Assembly: GCF_000425885.1 (NCBI RefSeq)
Contig: NZ_AUEH01000016.1
Coordinates: 1 to 61,329 of the forward strand
From: Schleiferilactobacillus harbinensis DSM 16991
GTDB lineage: Bacteria; Bacillota; Bacilli; Lactobacillales; Lactobacillaceae
DNA length: 61,329 bases
Reading direction: 5' to 3'
In this document: piece by piece, positions 1-9,246 of the stretch
Numbering within the stretch: the first letter of the stretch is position 1
Layout: each line of letters begins with the position of its first letter
Made by a program: the position numbers and the translations under genes
Notes under the pieces: model-generated
Seen by the model: the letters and a program-made list of their open reading frames with translations, nothing else
Databases searched by the model: none
Told to the model about the DNA's origin: nothing

Positions 1-60
1 CGCATGAAGGGCCATATCACAGAGCCCAAAGCGGACAAAGCACCGAATGATACTGGTTAG
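1..60 (+). CDS. Possible C-terminal tail of an IS transposase/helper gene (partial)
   Basis: The first frame is open from base 1 and ends at TAG 58-60, giving a charged, disordered-looking 19-residue tail that starts RMKGHITEPK and ends NDTG. It sits about 60 bp inside the presumed IS21 terminal repeats, where the end of istB would lie. That position is the only argument; the peptide is too short to identify. Confidence 0.3.
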   Translation, partial: RMKGHITEPKADKAPNDTG

Positions 61-180
61 GCCTCTGGCCTAACTGAAGCATCACCACTAATTGGAAAGG
101 AGAAACGCAGCTCAACTAAACCGGCAAAAAACAACATTTTCTAATCGGCAAAAAATGTCATTTTATCGTCGGCGTTGACA
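1..180. mobile_element. End of an IS21-like insertion sequence (partial, runs off the left edge)
   Basis: Two 19-bp direct repeats, CGGCAAAAAACAACATTTT (122-140) and CGGCAAAAAATGTCATTTT (146-164), lie 24 bp apart next to a junction at about position 180. Read on the minus strand the element begins TGTCAACGCC, then carries the two AAAATG-TTTTTTGCCG repeats. Multiple internal terminal repeats of this kind and a TG...CA end are typical of the IS21 family. At 181 the sequence returns to coding sequence homologous to the neighbouring BspA genes, which places the insertion junction. Family assignment rests on terminal architecture only; the transposase genes are mostly outside the window. Confidence 0.6.
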
Positions 181-1379
181 ACATCTAGGTTGGGCAAGCT
201 GCTGCAAACGTAAAACATGAACTGCATATATTTCACTTTGCCGGTACGGAAACTGCTGATGTTGAGCTTGGTTAGTCCGTTGCAGGCATTGAACATATAG
301 GCCATGTCCGTGACATTGCTCGTATTGAAGCTGCTGAGATCAAGTGCAGTCAGACTGGAACAGGTATTGAACATTTGCTGCATGCTGGTGACTTTGCTCG
401 TATCGAAACTGCTTAAATCCAGCTGCGTCAGTGCTTGGCAACCGAGGAACATACCAAACATGGTGGTCACATTGCTGGTTACGAACTTGCCGCTCAATGT
501 CAGCTGCTTCAAGGCCTTGCAATATCTAAACATCGTCGCCATTGTGGTCACCTGACGAACATCGAAGGCGCTGAGGTCTAGATTGGTTAACACGGTGCAC
601 TGATTAAACATTGAATCCATGTTCCTCACTTGGCCCGTATCGAAAGATCCTACGTTGAGCTTGGTTAACGCGCTGCATTCTGAAAACATGGACGACATAT
701 CAATTGCACTGCTGGTGTTGAAAGTGCTGAGATCTAAACTAGTTAACGCACTGCACCCAGCAAACATATGCCCAAAATTAGTCACACTGGTCGTCACCAG
801 ACCGGTTAAATCAATCGACTTCAAGGCGCTGCAATTGAGAAACATACCATACATGGTGTTGACTGCCGCAGTGTTCCAATTGTCGGTTTTGACTTTAATA
901 TTGCCTAATCCTTGAACATCAGTCAGCTGAGTACAGCCTTCAAACAAGAAGCCAAGGGTTTGGGTAGCGGTCACGCCCGGTTCAATAACGACCTTCTTAA
1001 TCGCTGTCCGTTGACTGTACCAAGGCCATTGCTGCCAATTGGGCGTTTGGGTATCCAGTTCGCTCAAATTATGGCTGCCGCCAATCGTCAATGTCCCGTC
1101 CGCCGAGATATTCCACCAGCTCGTATCGGCGGCATCAGCCAGCAGTACTGGTCTGACGGCTGGCTGCATCGGCGTTGCAGCAATCTGCTGCGAGATCGTC
1201 ATCCCGAGCGGCAGTGTACGCGGTGCCGGCAATACGGCTGGGCCTTGATTAAGCAGCGGCGCAGCCGTTTTACCAAAATCATTATCGGCATAAACGACCG
1301 CCGCTTTTAAAAAAATGACCGATAGAAAGACGAGGAGATTCCAACTTAATAGGCCGATAAATCTTGTTCCGAAATGCAA
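141..1379 (-). pseudogene. BspA-like DUF285 repeat surface protein, 3' end lost to an IS insertion
   Basis: Secreted leucine-rich-repeat protein of the BspA type (DUF285): about ten 24-25 residue units of the form LTxLDLSxFxTSxVTxMxxMFxxC, preceded by the WWNISADGTLTIGG module shared with the two paralogues to the right. The reading frame matches the paralogue at 5471-8802 as far as a SLPNLD motif, then leaves homology at base 180. The last 13 codons (VNADDKMTFFAD) and the TAG stop are IS-derived. All of the distal repeats and the WxL-like C-terminal domain are missing, so cell-wall attachment is probably lost. I chose a TTG start at 1379: it aligns with the ATG of the paralogues, has an AAGGGGAG site just upstream and gives a normal signal peptide (hydrophobic core SWNLLVFLSVIFL). 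An ATG at 1535 is in frame but would put the signal sequence about 70 residues in. Not certain whether the truncated protein is still made. Confidence 0.75.
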
Positions 1380-1700
1380 TATTCCCCAACTCCCCTTGCC
1401 AGGGTCCCCCTGGACCGTTTTAGGCAAACTATATTTAATAACCGATATTCCGCGGCTTTGGTGCATGGTTTCGTATGATTGACGCTTCAGGTCAAATGGC
1501 GGCAAGACGCAATATCCATGGCGTTGTATGCGCATTCATAAAATTCCGAAAAATTCATCGGTTTGTTATGTTCTATGGCTATTGCATTGTCACAAAAAGT
1601 GTCATTCATACTGTAGCGCCGATTATTGCATGTGGCGTGAGAATAATCAAACATAAGGATCTAAGATTCAAAAGAAACATTTATCACAATGATTGGTATA

Positions 1701-1737
1701 TTAAATAGCCAACCCATTGAATGAGTCGGCTATTTAA
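1701..1737. terminator. Long hairpin between two BspA genes
   Basis: Perfect 10-bp outer stem TTAAATAGCC (1701-1710) / GGCTATTTAA (1728-1737) with an inner near-perfect stem ACCCATT/AATGAGT. It is A/T-rich at both ends and could end transcription in either direction. It lies in the 587-bp gap between the BspA gene starting at 1379 and the one ending at 1967; apart from this and the terminator at 1897 I see nothing else there. Confidence 0.55.
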
Positions 1738-1896
1738 TTACAGTCCTGTATTTTAATAACCTATTGACGGTGAACTCATAAATTGGTTCTGGTTCACCCG
1801 ATGATACTATTCTGCCGTTTAGTACCAGCTGGCGCCCTTGATCGCAGCATTGAAAATGACGATGCCGCTATGATTCGTATCGCAATCACACGCACC

Positions 1897-1931
1897 AAAA
1901 AAGCGTTCCCGCTGTCATGAGCAAGAACGCT
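1897..1931 (-). terminator. Rho-independent terminator after the 1967-4951 BspA gene
   Basis: Stem AGCGTTC (1902-1908) / GAACGCT (1925-1931), followed on the minus strand by a run of six T (A-run 1897-1902 on plus). It begins 36 bp beyond the stop codon at 1967. Confidence 0.75.
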
Positions 1932-1966
1932 CTCTCGGGGCCATGATTTTCTAAGCCGGCCCCGGT

Positions 1967-4951
1967 CTACAAGCCATCGCCCAGCGTGAACGTAATCGTT
2001 GCATGGTACTTGCCGATCTGCGGCACACTGCCTGCCGGGAAGTCCAGCTCAAAAGGATTGGTGTCCCAACTTTTAGGATAGGTCGTATCGGTACCGGTGC
2101 TGGTGTTCTGCCAAATCGTAATTGGTGCCGACATGGTTTGCAGTGTCCCGCTGCCCGCATTGAACCGCCAAGGATTGGGCGACACCTTCACACTGGCATC
2201 GTCATCGCTGACAAAGTCGGACCCGGTGACATCTACGTGCCACGGCATCTGGGCGCGGTCTGCCCGAGTATCCGTCACGGTGAGTGCGAACGGCTGCAAA
2301 TTTTGCAGATTAAGTGCACCAAATATCGGCTGGAAATGCTTGCCGTAATCGAAACTGCCCGTCATGGACAGACCAATGGTCCCGGCGCCGGTCTGCTGCC
2401 AGACATAGGTCTGAGTCGTCGTCGGGCGCGTGCCGTCATTGTACAGCTTCATCAGATCGGCCGGTGTATAGGTGGTCCCGGTCGGCGACAGCAAAGTCCC
2501 CAAAGGACCCAATTCCTGCCAAGCGGTATCCGTGGATTGGACCGTGTACGACTGGGCTTTGCCATCCGCATCGGTGCTGCTGATCACAGTGCCGGCGACT
2601 GGTCCGCCTAATCCAAGATCGTCGCTGGTCGTCTTGAAATTCGGTCCCAAAACCAGCTGCCACAGGTGCGTCGTCCCGCTAAACATCCCAGTTTCAGTCG
2701 TGGCCTGCCGGGTATCAATGGCGCTTAAATCCAACCGAGTCAAGGCCGCACACCCATTGAACAGATTGCTGATGTCAGTCGTCTGGCTCATATCGAGCTG
2801 TTTCAGGTTCGTGATATCAACGGCGTTGCTCAGTCCGCTGAACAGTCCGGGGAGTGAAGCCGATGCACTCAACCCGCTGGTGGCGAGCACTACATGCTTG
2901 ATCGCACTGCGCTGGCTATACCACGGCCAAGTATCCGTCGAATATTTATCGGCCGCGAAGTTCAGCGTGTGGGGCTCGGTACCGATATTCAGAGTATCGC
3001 CAGTGATGTTCCACCAGCGCTGCGGCTGCCAAACATAAGTCCAAACCGGCTTACCCGTGGTGGGGTTGACCGTGCCAGCCCGCGGCGTCGCCAATTCAGC
3101 CGATAAGGCAGTGGAATTGCTGAACTGGGCACCCGCTGCTTCAAGCGGATTCGTGGCGACACCCAGCTCTTGCCAGCTCGCGTTTGCTTTATAGGTCGGA
3201 TCGTTTTGCGCGATTGCTCCGGCAGCGTGATTCGGCAAACCGTTCGAATTAACTAGCGTTGTTTTGTCGCCCACCGACAGGCGCCATAAGCTGTTACAGC
3301 CGAAAAGCGCACTGTTGCCCTTGTTGCTACCAGAAGACTTACTTGTATCAAAATTGCTCAGGTCTAGTGTTGTTAGCTTGCTGCACCCGGAAAACGTTCC
3401 AACCATTGAGACAACATTACTGGTATTGAAGTTGCTGACATCGAGCGTTTTCAGATTGTTGCAATTGTAAAACGTGTTTGCCATAGAGGTGACCTTACTG
3501 GTATCAAACTTGCTGACGTCAAGTTCTGACAGATTGTTGCAATTGTAAAACATGCTGTCTATACTTTGAACCTTACGGGTGTCAAACCCGCCAACAGCAA
3601 GCCCCGTCAGATTGTTACATCCAAAAAACATGGAGGCCATATTGGTTACATTACTGGTATTAAACTTGCTGACATCAATTGCTAGCAGCTTATTACACCC
3701 GTAAAACATGCTGGCCATAGAGGTGACGTTAGCCGTATTAAAATCAGTGACATCTAAGATAGTCACACTTCTACATCCACTAAACATGCCGCTCATAGTG
3801 GTGGCATTACTGGTATCAAACTTACTGACATCAATTGCTAGCAGATTGTTGCATCCACTAAACATGGCACCCATATCGGTGACGTTACTGGTATTAAATT
3901 TGCTGACGTCAAGTTTCGACAGTTTGTTACATCCACTAAACATGGCCGACATAGAGGTGACCTTCGCCGTGTTGAAACTGGTAACGTTCAAGTCAGTCAA
4001 ACTACCGCATTCGTAAAACATACCGCCCATAAGGGTTACCTTGCTGGTATCAAACTTGGTGACATCAATCGTTGGCAGATTTTTGCAACTGTGAAACATA
4101 CCGTCCATAGAGGTAACGTTACTGGTGTCGAATGAACTGATGTTTAGGGTAGATAGTGCAGTGCAACCGGAAAACATGGCGGCCATAGAGGTAACGTTAC
4201 TGGTGTTGAATGAACTGAGGTCTAGGGTAGATAGTGCGGTGCAACCAGAAAACATGGAGGCCATATTCGTGGCGCTGCTTGTGTTCAATGAGCTAAGGTC
4301 CAGACTAGTTAGTGAACTGCAACCAGAAAACATGCTTCCAAAATTTGCCACACTGCTTGTCGCCAGCCCTGTAAAATCAACGGTTTTTAGTGAACTGCAA
4401 TTGAGAAACATACCATACATGGTGTTGACCGCGGCGGTGGTAATATTATCCGTTTTGACCTTGATGTTGCCTAATCCATCAACCTCTGTCAGCTGAGTAC
4501 AATCTTGAAATAAGTACCCAAGAGTTTGGGTGGCGGTTACGCCGGGTTCAATGACAACTTTTTTGATTGAAGCGCGTTGATTGTACCATGGCCAATTCGA
4601 CCACCAGTTGGTTCCCGTGTTACCTTCGTTCAGATTATGGTTGCCGCCAATAGTCAACGTTCCGTCAGCTGAAATATTCCACCAACTGTTATCATCGCTG
4701 CTGTCATCGCTGTTTGCGTTCGCTGCCCTGATTGTTGCCGGCGTTGGTGTAGTGGCAATTATTTTCGAAATGGTGTCGGCGATTGACGGTGTCTGGGTGG
4801 ATTGCGTGGGCAATACGCCCTGATCCAGTAACGGCGGAGTGCTGCTACTGATACTGCTGCTGGCAGACACGATCGGCGCATTGGCTACAAGAATTAAAAA
4901 AAAGACAAAGATACCCCAAATCAATGTCTGTATGTTTGTTAAAAGCTTCAT
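1967..4951 (-). CDS. BspA-like DUF285 repeat surface protein with WxL-like C-terminal domain
   Basis: 994-residue secreted protein. Signal peptide about 1-31 (MKLLTNIQ, hydrophobic core, cleavage near VSA). Then a WWNISADGTLTIGG module, about fifteen DUF285 leucine-rich units (roughly residues 125-590), a second WWNI module with three more units (about 670-770), and a C-terminal region with FALTVTD, PWHVDVTG and a final GKYHATITFTLGDGL. The last two motifs resemble the two signatures of WxL domains, which bind peptidoglycan non-covalently; the match is degenerate. BspA-family proteins act as adhesins; the ligand here is unknown. The ATG at 4951 has AAGGGAG 10 bases upstream. Several adjacent 75-bp units (for example 4110-4260) are almost identical, so the array is expanding or recombining. 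Transcribed from its own region with the palindromic operator at 5171 and terminated at 1897. Confidence 0.85.
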   Translation of the reverse strand: MKLLTNIQTLIWGIFVFFLILVANAPIVSASSSISSSTPPLLDQGVLPTQSTQTPSIADTISKIIATTPTPATIRAANANSDDSSDDNSWWNISADGTLTIGGNHNLNEGNTGTNWWSNWPWYNQRASIKKVVIEPGVTATQTLGYLFQDCTQLTEVDGLGNIKVKTDNITTAAVNTMYGMFLNCSSLKTVDFTGLATSSVANFGSMFSGCSSLTSLDLSSLNTSSATNMASMFSGCTALSTLDLSSFNTSNVTSMAAMFSGCTALSTLNISSFDTSNVTSMDGMFHSCKNLPTIDVTKFDTSKVTLMGGMFYECGSLTDLNVTSFNTAKVTSMSAMFSGCNKLSKLDVSKFNTSNVTDMGAMFSGCNNLLAIDVSKFDTSNATTMSGMFSGCRSVTILDVTDFNTANVTSMASMFYGCNKLLAIDVSKFNTSNVTNMASMFFGCNNLTGLAVGGFDTRKVQSIDSMFYNCNNLSELDVSKFDTSKVTSMANTFYNCNNLKTLDVSNFNTSNVVSMVGTFSGCSKLTTLDLSNFDTSKSSGSNKGNSALFGCNSLWRLSVGDKTTLVNSNGLPNHAAGAIAQNDPTYKANASWQELGVATNPLEAAGAQFSNSTALSAELATPRAGTVNPTTGKPVWTYVWQPQRWWNITGDTLNIGTEPHTLNFAADKYSTDTWPWYSQRSAIKHVVLATSGLSASASLPGLFSGLSNAVDITNLKQLDMSQTTDISNLFNGCAALTRLDLSAIDTRQATTETGMFSGTTHLWQLVLGPNFKTTSDDLGLGGPVAGTVISSTDADGKAQSYTVQSTDTAWQELGPLGTLLSPTGTTYTPADLMKLYNDGTRPTTTQTYVWQQTGAGTIGLSMTGSFDYGKHFQPIFGALNLQNLQPFALTVTDTRADRAQMPWHVDVTGSDFVSDDDASVKVSPNPWRFNAGSGTLQTMSAPITIWQNTSTGTDTTYPKSWDTNPFELDFPAGSVPQIGKYHATITFTLGDGL

Positions 4952-5005
4952 TATCCCAGACTCCCTTGCCCAGTTCCCCCGTGGATATCGCTAGGCCAAA
5001 TATGT

Positions 5006-5026
5006 CTAGTGTTTCAATTACACTAG
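5006..5026 (-). other. Hairpin in the 5' untranslated leader of the BspA gene
   Basis: Perfect 7-bp stem CTAGTGT / ACACTAG with a 7-base loop, about 55 bases before the ATG. The paralogue starting at 8802 has a hairpin of different sequence (AAGCACG/CGTGTTT) at a similar place. Structure kept while sequence changed suggests a role in mRNA stability or translation; this is inference. Confidence 0.4.
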
Positions 5027-5170
5027 TTATTTACTGATATATCACGATTTGGTATACCTATAGTAGGCACCATCAATCGGTTTAACTGTTTCTGCTACGC
5101 TAATTACATAACAAAAGCTTCACACAGTTAGCGTACAACACCAGCAGATTGCTTTCAACCAGTATGCGAA

Positions 5171-5188
5171 AATGACGTACACGTCATT
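5171..5188 (-). promoter_or_regulatory. Palindromic operator upstream of the 4951 BspA gene
   Basis: Inverted repeat AATGACGT-AC-ACGTCATT. It lies 12 bases upstream of TTGAAA (candidate -35) on the minus strand; a second candidate hexamer TTGTAC follows. The same 8+2+8 palindrome at the same distance precedes the paralogue at 9022-9039. The position upstream of the -35 favours an activator site. The binding protein is unknown. Confidence 0.6.
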
Positions 5189-5277
5189 CCTCTTTAAATA
5201 ACAAATAGCCTACGTTAATACAGCGTGTATAATCGAAGCAATGCGTATGTATCAATCTTTAAAAATCCCACAAGTAA

Positions 5278-5319
5278 AGTAAAACCGTCAATTCCAAATT
5301 TGGAATTGGCGGTTTTACT
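5278..5319. terminator. Bidirectional terminator hairpin downstream of the frameshifted BspA gene
   Basis: 42-base near-perfect palindrome: arms of 21 bases (AGTAAAACCG... / ...CGGTTTTACT) with one mismatch. It lies 150 bp past the stop at 5471 and upstream of the next BspA promoter region. The spacing from the 20-base repeat at 5361-5380 equals that at the homologous site after nth. The 4952-5470 gap therefore holds, from right to left: repeat, terminator, operator, promoter and leader hairpin. Confidence 0.7.
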
Positions 5320-5360
5320 GGAGCACAATAAATAACATAATGTCACAGGCATACAATTTG

Positions 5361-5380
5361 CTTGTTGACAATATTCTTTG
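5361..5380. repeat. 20-bp repeat marking a tandem duplication (copy 1)
   Basis: CTTGTTGACAATATTCTTTG, identical to 9210-9229. In both places it lies about 41 bp from a terminator hairpin and upstream of a BspA gene, so it is probably part of the duplicated unit. Confidence 0.7.
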
Positions 5381-5470
5381 CAGTTAATACCTCCGTCCTA
5401 GTGGCCAAGGTATTGGCCTCGTCGGTCACCGCTAGCGGTCGGTCTGGCCGCCTTTAGCCAGCGACTGCAA

Positions 5471-8400
5471 TTAGGATAAGCCGTTAGCCAAAGTAAAGGT
5501 AATCGTAGCGTGGTACTTGCCGATCTGTGGGACACTCCCCACCGGGAAGTCCAGCTCAAAAGGATTGGTGTCCCAACTTTTAGGATAGGTCGTATCGGTA
5601 CTGGTACTGGTGTTTTGCCAAATCGTAATTGGCGTTGACATTGGTTGCAGTACCCCATTGCCCGCGTTGAAGCGCCAGGGATTGGGCGACACCTTGACAC
5701 TAGGATCGTCATCACTGACAAAGTCGGACCCGGTGGCATCCACGTGCCACTGCATCTGGGCGCGGTCTGCCCGAGTATCCGTCACAGTTAATGCGAACGG
5801 CTGCAGATTATGCAAGTCCAACGCACCGAATATCGGCTGGAAATGTTTACCGTAATCGAAACTGCCCGTCATGGATAACCCGATCGTCCCGGCGCCGGTC
5901 TGCTGCCAAACATAAGTCTGGACCGTCGTCGGGCGCGTGCCGTCATTGTACAATTTCATCAGATCAGTTGGCGTGTATGTGTCACCTGCCGGCGATAGCA
6001 AAGTCCCAAGTGAGCCCAGCTCCTGCCACGCGGTGTCCGTGGCCTGGATCGTGTACGAATGGGCCTGGCCAGCCGCATCGGTACTGCTGATCACAGTGCC
6101 GGCGACTGGTCCGCCTAAACCAAGATTATCGGTCGTAGTCTTGAAATTGGGCCCCAGTTTCAATTGCCAAAGGTGCGTTGTCCCGGTAAACATCCCAGTT
6201 TCGGTGGTGACCTGCCGAGTATCCAGAGTACTTAAATCCAAACTGGTCAATGCGGCACACCCATTGAACATATCACTGGTATCAGTCGCTTTACTGGCAT
6301 CCAAATCAGGCAAATTGGCAATGTCAGTGACATTGCTCAGTCCTTTAAACAACCCGCTGATCGATCCTTCGGCGCTTAAACCAGTAGCCGCCAGATTAAT
6401 GTGCTTCACACCGGTGGCATCCGCTTGGCTGGACCAGGGCCAGCTATTGTTGGTCGAATACTTATCATTGGTGAGATTCAGCGCATGGGGCTGCGTCCCA
6501 ATATTCAAGGTGTCGCCAGTGATGTTCCACCAGCGCTGGGGCTGCCAAACATAGGTCCACACAGCTTTACCCGTGGCCGGATTAACTGTTCCCGCTCTGG
6601 GCTGGCTTAACAGGTACATTAAGGTGCCAGGAGTAACCGAATTACCCGATGCACTGAACTGAGGTCCATTGGCCTCTAGCGGATTAGCGGCTGTCCCGAG
6701 TTCCTGCCAGCCGGCGCCTGCGGTATATGGATCCGGGCTGTTCTGAGCGATTGCCCCAGCACTATGCGGCGGCAGATTGCCATTATTTCCTTGACCTAAC
6801 TGGGCCTTATCGCCGACTGATACTTTCCATAAACTCGTACAATTGGCAAACATATCACCCACATCATGGTTGCTGAGGGTCCGGACATCAAAGTTGCTCA
6901 GATCGGCTGTCAGAAGCTTGCTGTCATTCTTGAAAAAGCCGCTGATTCTGGTGACGGCACTCGTATTAAAGCTGCTAACGTTTGCCTGGACTAATGAGGT
7001 GCATCCGTTCATCATATCGTACATATTAGTGACTTTGCTGGTATCGAAGTTGTGCATATCAAGTTGCGTCACAGCAGAACAGTTGAGGAACATCTGACTC
7101 ATGTCAGTGACTTGACTGGTGTTGAACTGACTCACGTCCAGAACAGACACAGTATTGCACCCGTTAAACATAGCAGCCATAGTGGTGACTTTGCTGGTGT
7201 TGAACTGACTCACATCTAGGACGGGTACTTGATTGCAACCGGCAAACATATTGGACATATTAGTGACGTTCCTGGTATCAAACTGACTGACGTCCAATGC
7301 TGTTAAACTGTTGCAGGACCCAAACATGGAGTTCATTGACGTAACCTGACCCGTATCAAATTTGCTCGGGGTAAGGCTCAGGGTTTTGAGTTTGCTATCT
7401 CCGTTACACAGCCAATACATGTTCGTGACTTTGCTAGTGTTGAAGCTAGTCAGATCAAGTGCGCTTAGATTAGAATCAAAAGAAAACATATACTGCATAT
7501 TAGTGACGTTGCTCGTATTAAAGTTTCTAAGATCCAGATTGGGTAAACTATTACATACGTAAAACATGAATTGCATATCAGTTACTTTACTGGTATCAAA
7601 GCTTGTCACATTGAGCTTGGACAATTTACTACAGCCATTGAACATAAAAGCCATACTGGTTACATTATGCGTATCGAAACTGCTTAAATCAAGCTGAACA
7701 AGTGAATTACAGCTATTAAACATTTGCTCCATATTAATGACTTGACTCGTGTTAAAAGTGCTCAAATCAAGGGACGGAAGCGAGCTGCAACCGAGAAACA
7801 TACAAAACATGTTGGTCACCCGACTCGTCACAAACTCTTTTCCGAACGTCAGCTGCTTCAACGCTGAACAATACCTAAACATTTCATCTGTGTTCGTCAC
7901 CTGATGAGCATCGAATGTACTAAGGTCCAAACTGGTTAACTTACTGCAGCTATCGAACATATGAAACATGTTGGTCACATGACTCGTATTGAATGAACCC
8001 AGATCCAGACTGGTTAATGCACCACATCCAGAAAACAGTACCCCATATAAGTCACACTGCTGGTATCGAAGTTGCTGACGTTTAAGTTGGTTAAAGCGCT
8101 GCAACCATCAAACATATTTCCCATATAAGTCGCACTGCTGGTATCGAGCTTGGTGAGGTTTAAGTTGGTTAAAGCGCTGCAACCCGAAAACATGGAATCC
8201 ATGCTCGTCACTGAGCTAGTATCCAATCCATCTAAATTAATCGTGGTTAATGACTTGCAGTTTTGAAACATCATCGCCAATGTATTAACAGCAGGATGCC
8301 CGGGTGTGGTAACGGTATTAACTTTAATGTTACTTAATCCCTCGACGTCGGTCAGGTTAGTGCACCCGGCAAACAAGAACCCCAGTGTCTGTTCTGCCGA

Positions 8401-8802
8401 CACCCCGGGTTCAATCACTGCTTTTTTGATTGTACTGGCTTGGTCAGTCCATGGCCAAGTCTGCCATTGCCCACCTTGTGTATCGGTAAAGCTCAGTGTG
8501 TGGCCGCTGTGAATGGTGAGCGTCCCGTCTGTTGAAATATCCCACCAATTAGTAGTGGAAGCGTTTTCCGGGGGGGCAATCTTAGTGGTTACTTGCGCTG
8601 CTGTGGTTGTAATTAACGACGAGATGGTATTTGTAATTGACGGCGTCTTGGTCGATTGTACGGGTAATAAGCCCTGACTTAACGCCGGAGCGCCACCACT
8701 GCTGAGACTGCTGGCGGCAGTTGCGGTCGGTGCATTCAAAAGAAATAAAAAAAAGACAAGGATACCCCATATCGACGTCTTAATAAGTGTCGTAAATTTC
8801 AT
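5471..8802 (-). pseudogene. BspA-like DUF285 repeat surface protein with a one-base frameshift
   Basis: Two overlapping frames (start 8802, broken end 8014; continuation from about 8104 to 5471) together encode one protein of about 1,110 residues. It has a signal peptide (MKFTTLIKTSIWGILVFF), a WWDISTDGTLTI module, about twenty DUF285 units, a second WWNI module and the same WxL-like C-terminal domain as the neighbour. The frame breaks at 8037/8038: minus-strand GGGGTACTGTTTTCTGGA should read GGGGTACATGTTTTCTGGA to keep the conserved YMFSGC of the repeat, so one A is missing. I chose the ATG at 8802, aligned with the neighbour; a TTG nine bases upstream is also in frame. A real pseudogene, a slippage-based phase switch or a sequencing error are all possible; the rest of the gene shows no decay, which argues the change is recent or artefactual. 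Confidence 0.8.
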
Positions 8803-9020
8803 TATCCCCAACCCCCTACTCGGCCTGCCAATGGACGTTGCCGAGCATCATATGTCAAACACGTCAATATCCGTGCTTGTTTCGCTGATATATCACAGCT
8901 TTGGTATATGTATAACTGTTTCCGCGTACTATCTTGACTGTTTCTGTCAGGAAATTGTATAACAGGAACTTCACACAATTAGCGTACAACACTCGCCGGC
9001 TGCTTTCAACTGTTCAGCAG

Positions 9021-9040
9021 AAATGACGTGCACGTCATTT
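9021..9040 (-). promoter_or_regulatory. Palindromic operator upstream of the 8802 BspA gene
   Basis: Perfect 20-bp palindrome AAATGACGTGCACGTCATTT, with core arms AATGACGT / ACGTCATT two bases apart, as at 5171-5188. It is followed 12 bases later on the minus strand by TTGAAA and then by a stretch conserved with the paralogue (TTGTACGCTAA, TGTGTGAAG, TGTTAT). Conserved sequence, spacing and position between paralogues support a shared regulator. Confidence 0.65.
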
Positions 9041-9126
9041 TGCTTTGAATAACAGCAAATCTATGTCGGCAATGCACTGACCACTTGAAATAAGAATGTA
9101 CCATCCGGCTGAAGATCCCACAAATA

Positions 9127-9169
9127 TAGCAAGGCCGCAAATCCATATGTGGGATTTGCGGCCTTGCTA
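9127..9169. terminator. Terminator hairpin after nth
   Basis: Perfect 18-bp stem: TAGCAAGGCCGCAAATCC and its complement, loop of seven bases. It lies 78 bp past the nth stop and separates the housekeeping operon from the BspA promoter region. The ATCCCACAA sequence on its left edge is also found beside the hairpin at 5278. The 8803-9246 gap thus contains leader hairpin, promoter, operator, terminator and the 20-bp repeat. Confidence 0.7.
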
Positions 9170-9209
9170 AAGTCTGATAAATAACGAAGAATAACGGGAG
9201 TGCGATTTA

Positions 9210-9229
9210 CTTGTTGACAATATTCTTTG
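9210..9229. repeat. 20-bp repeat marking a tandem duplication (copy 2)
   Basis: CTTGTTGACAATATTCTTTG, identical to 5361-5380. Here it begins 18 bp from the nth stop codon, which suggests that the original unit was joined to nth and later duplicated together with the BspA gene. Confidence 0.7.
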
Positions 9230-9246
9230 TGACTAATACCGGCGCT

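Noticed and set aside
3260-4400. Regular 75-bp periodicity resembling a CRISPR or satellite array
   Set aside because: The period is 25 codons, the repeats are in frame within a protein gene and diverge at third positions.
304-8512. Many plus-strand frames rich in LLVLKLLRS-type repeats in the BspA region
   Set aside because: They are the reverse reading of the DUF285 repeats.
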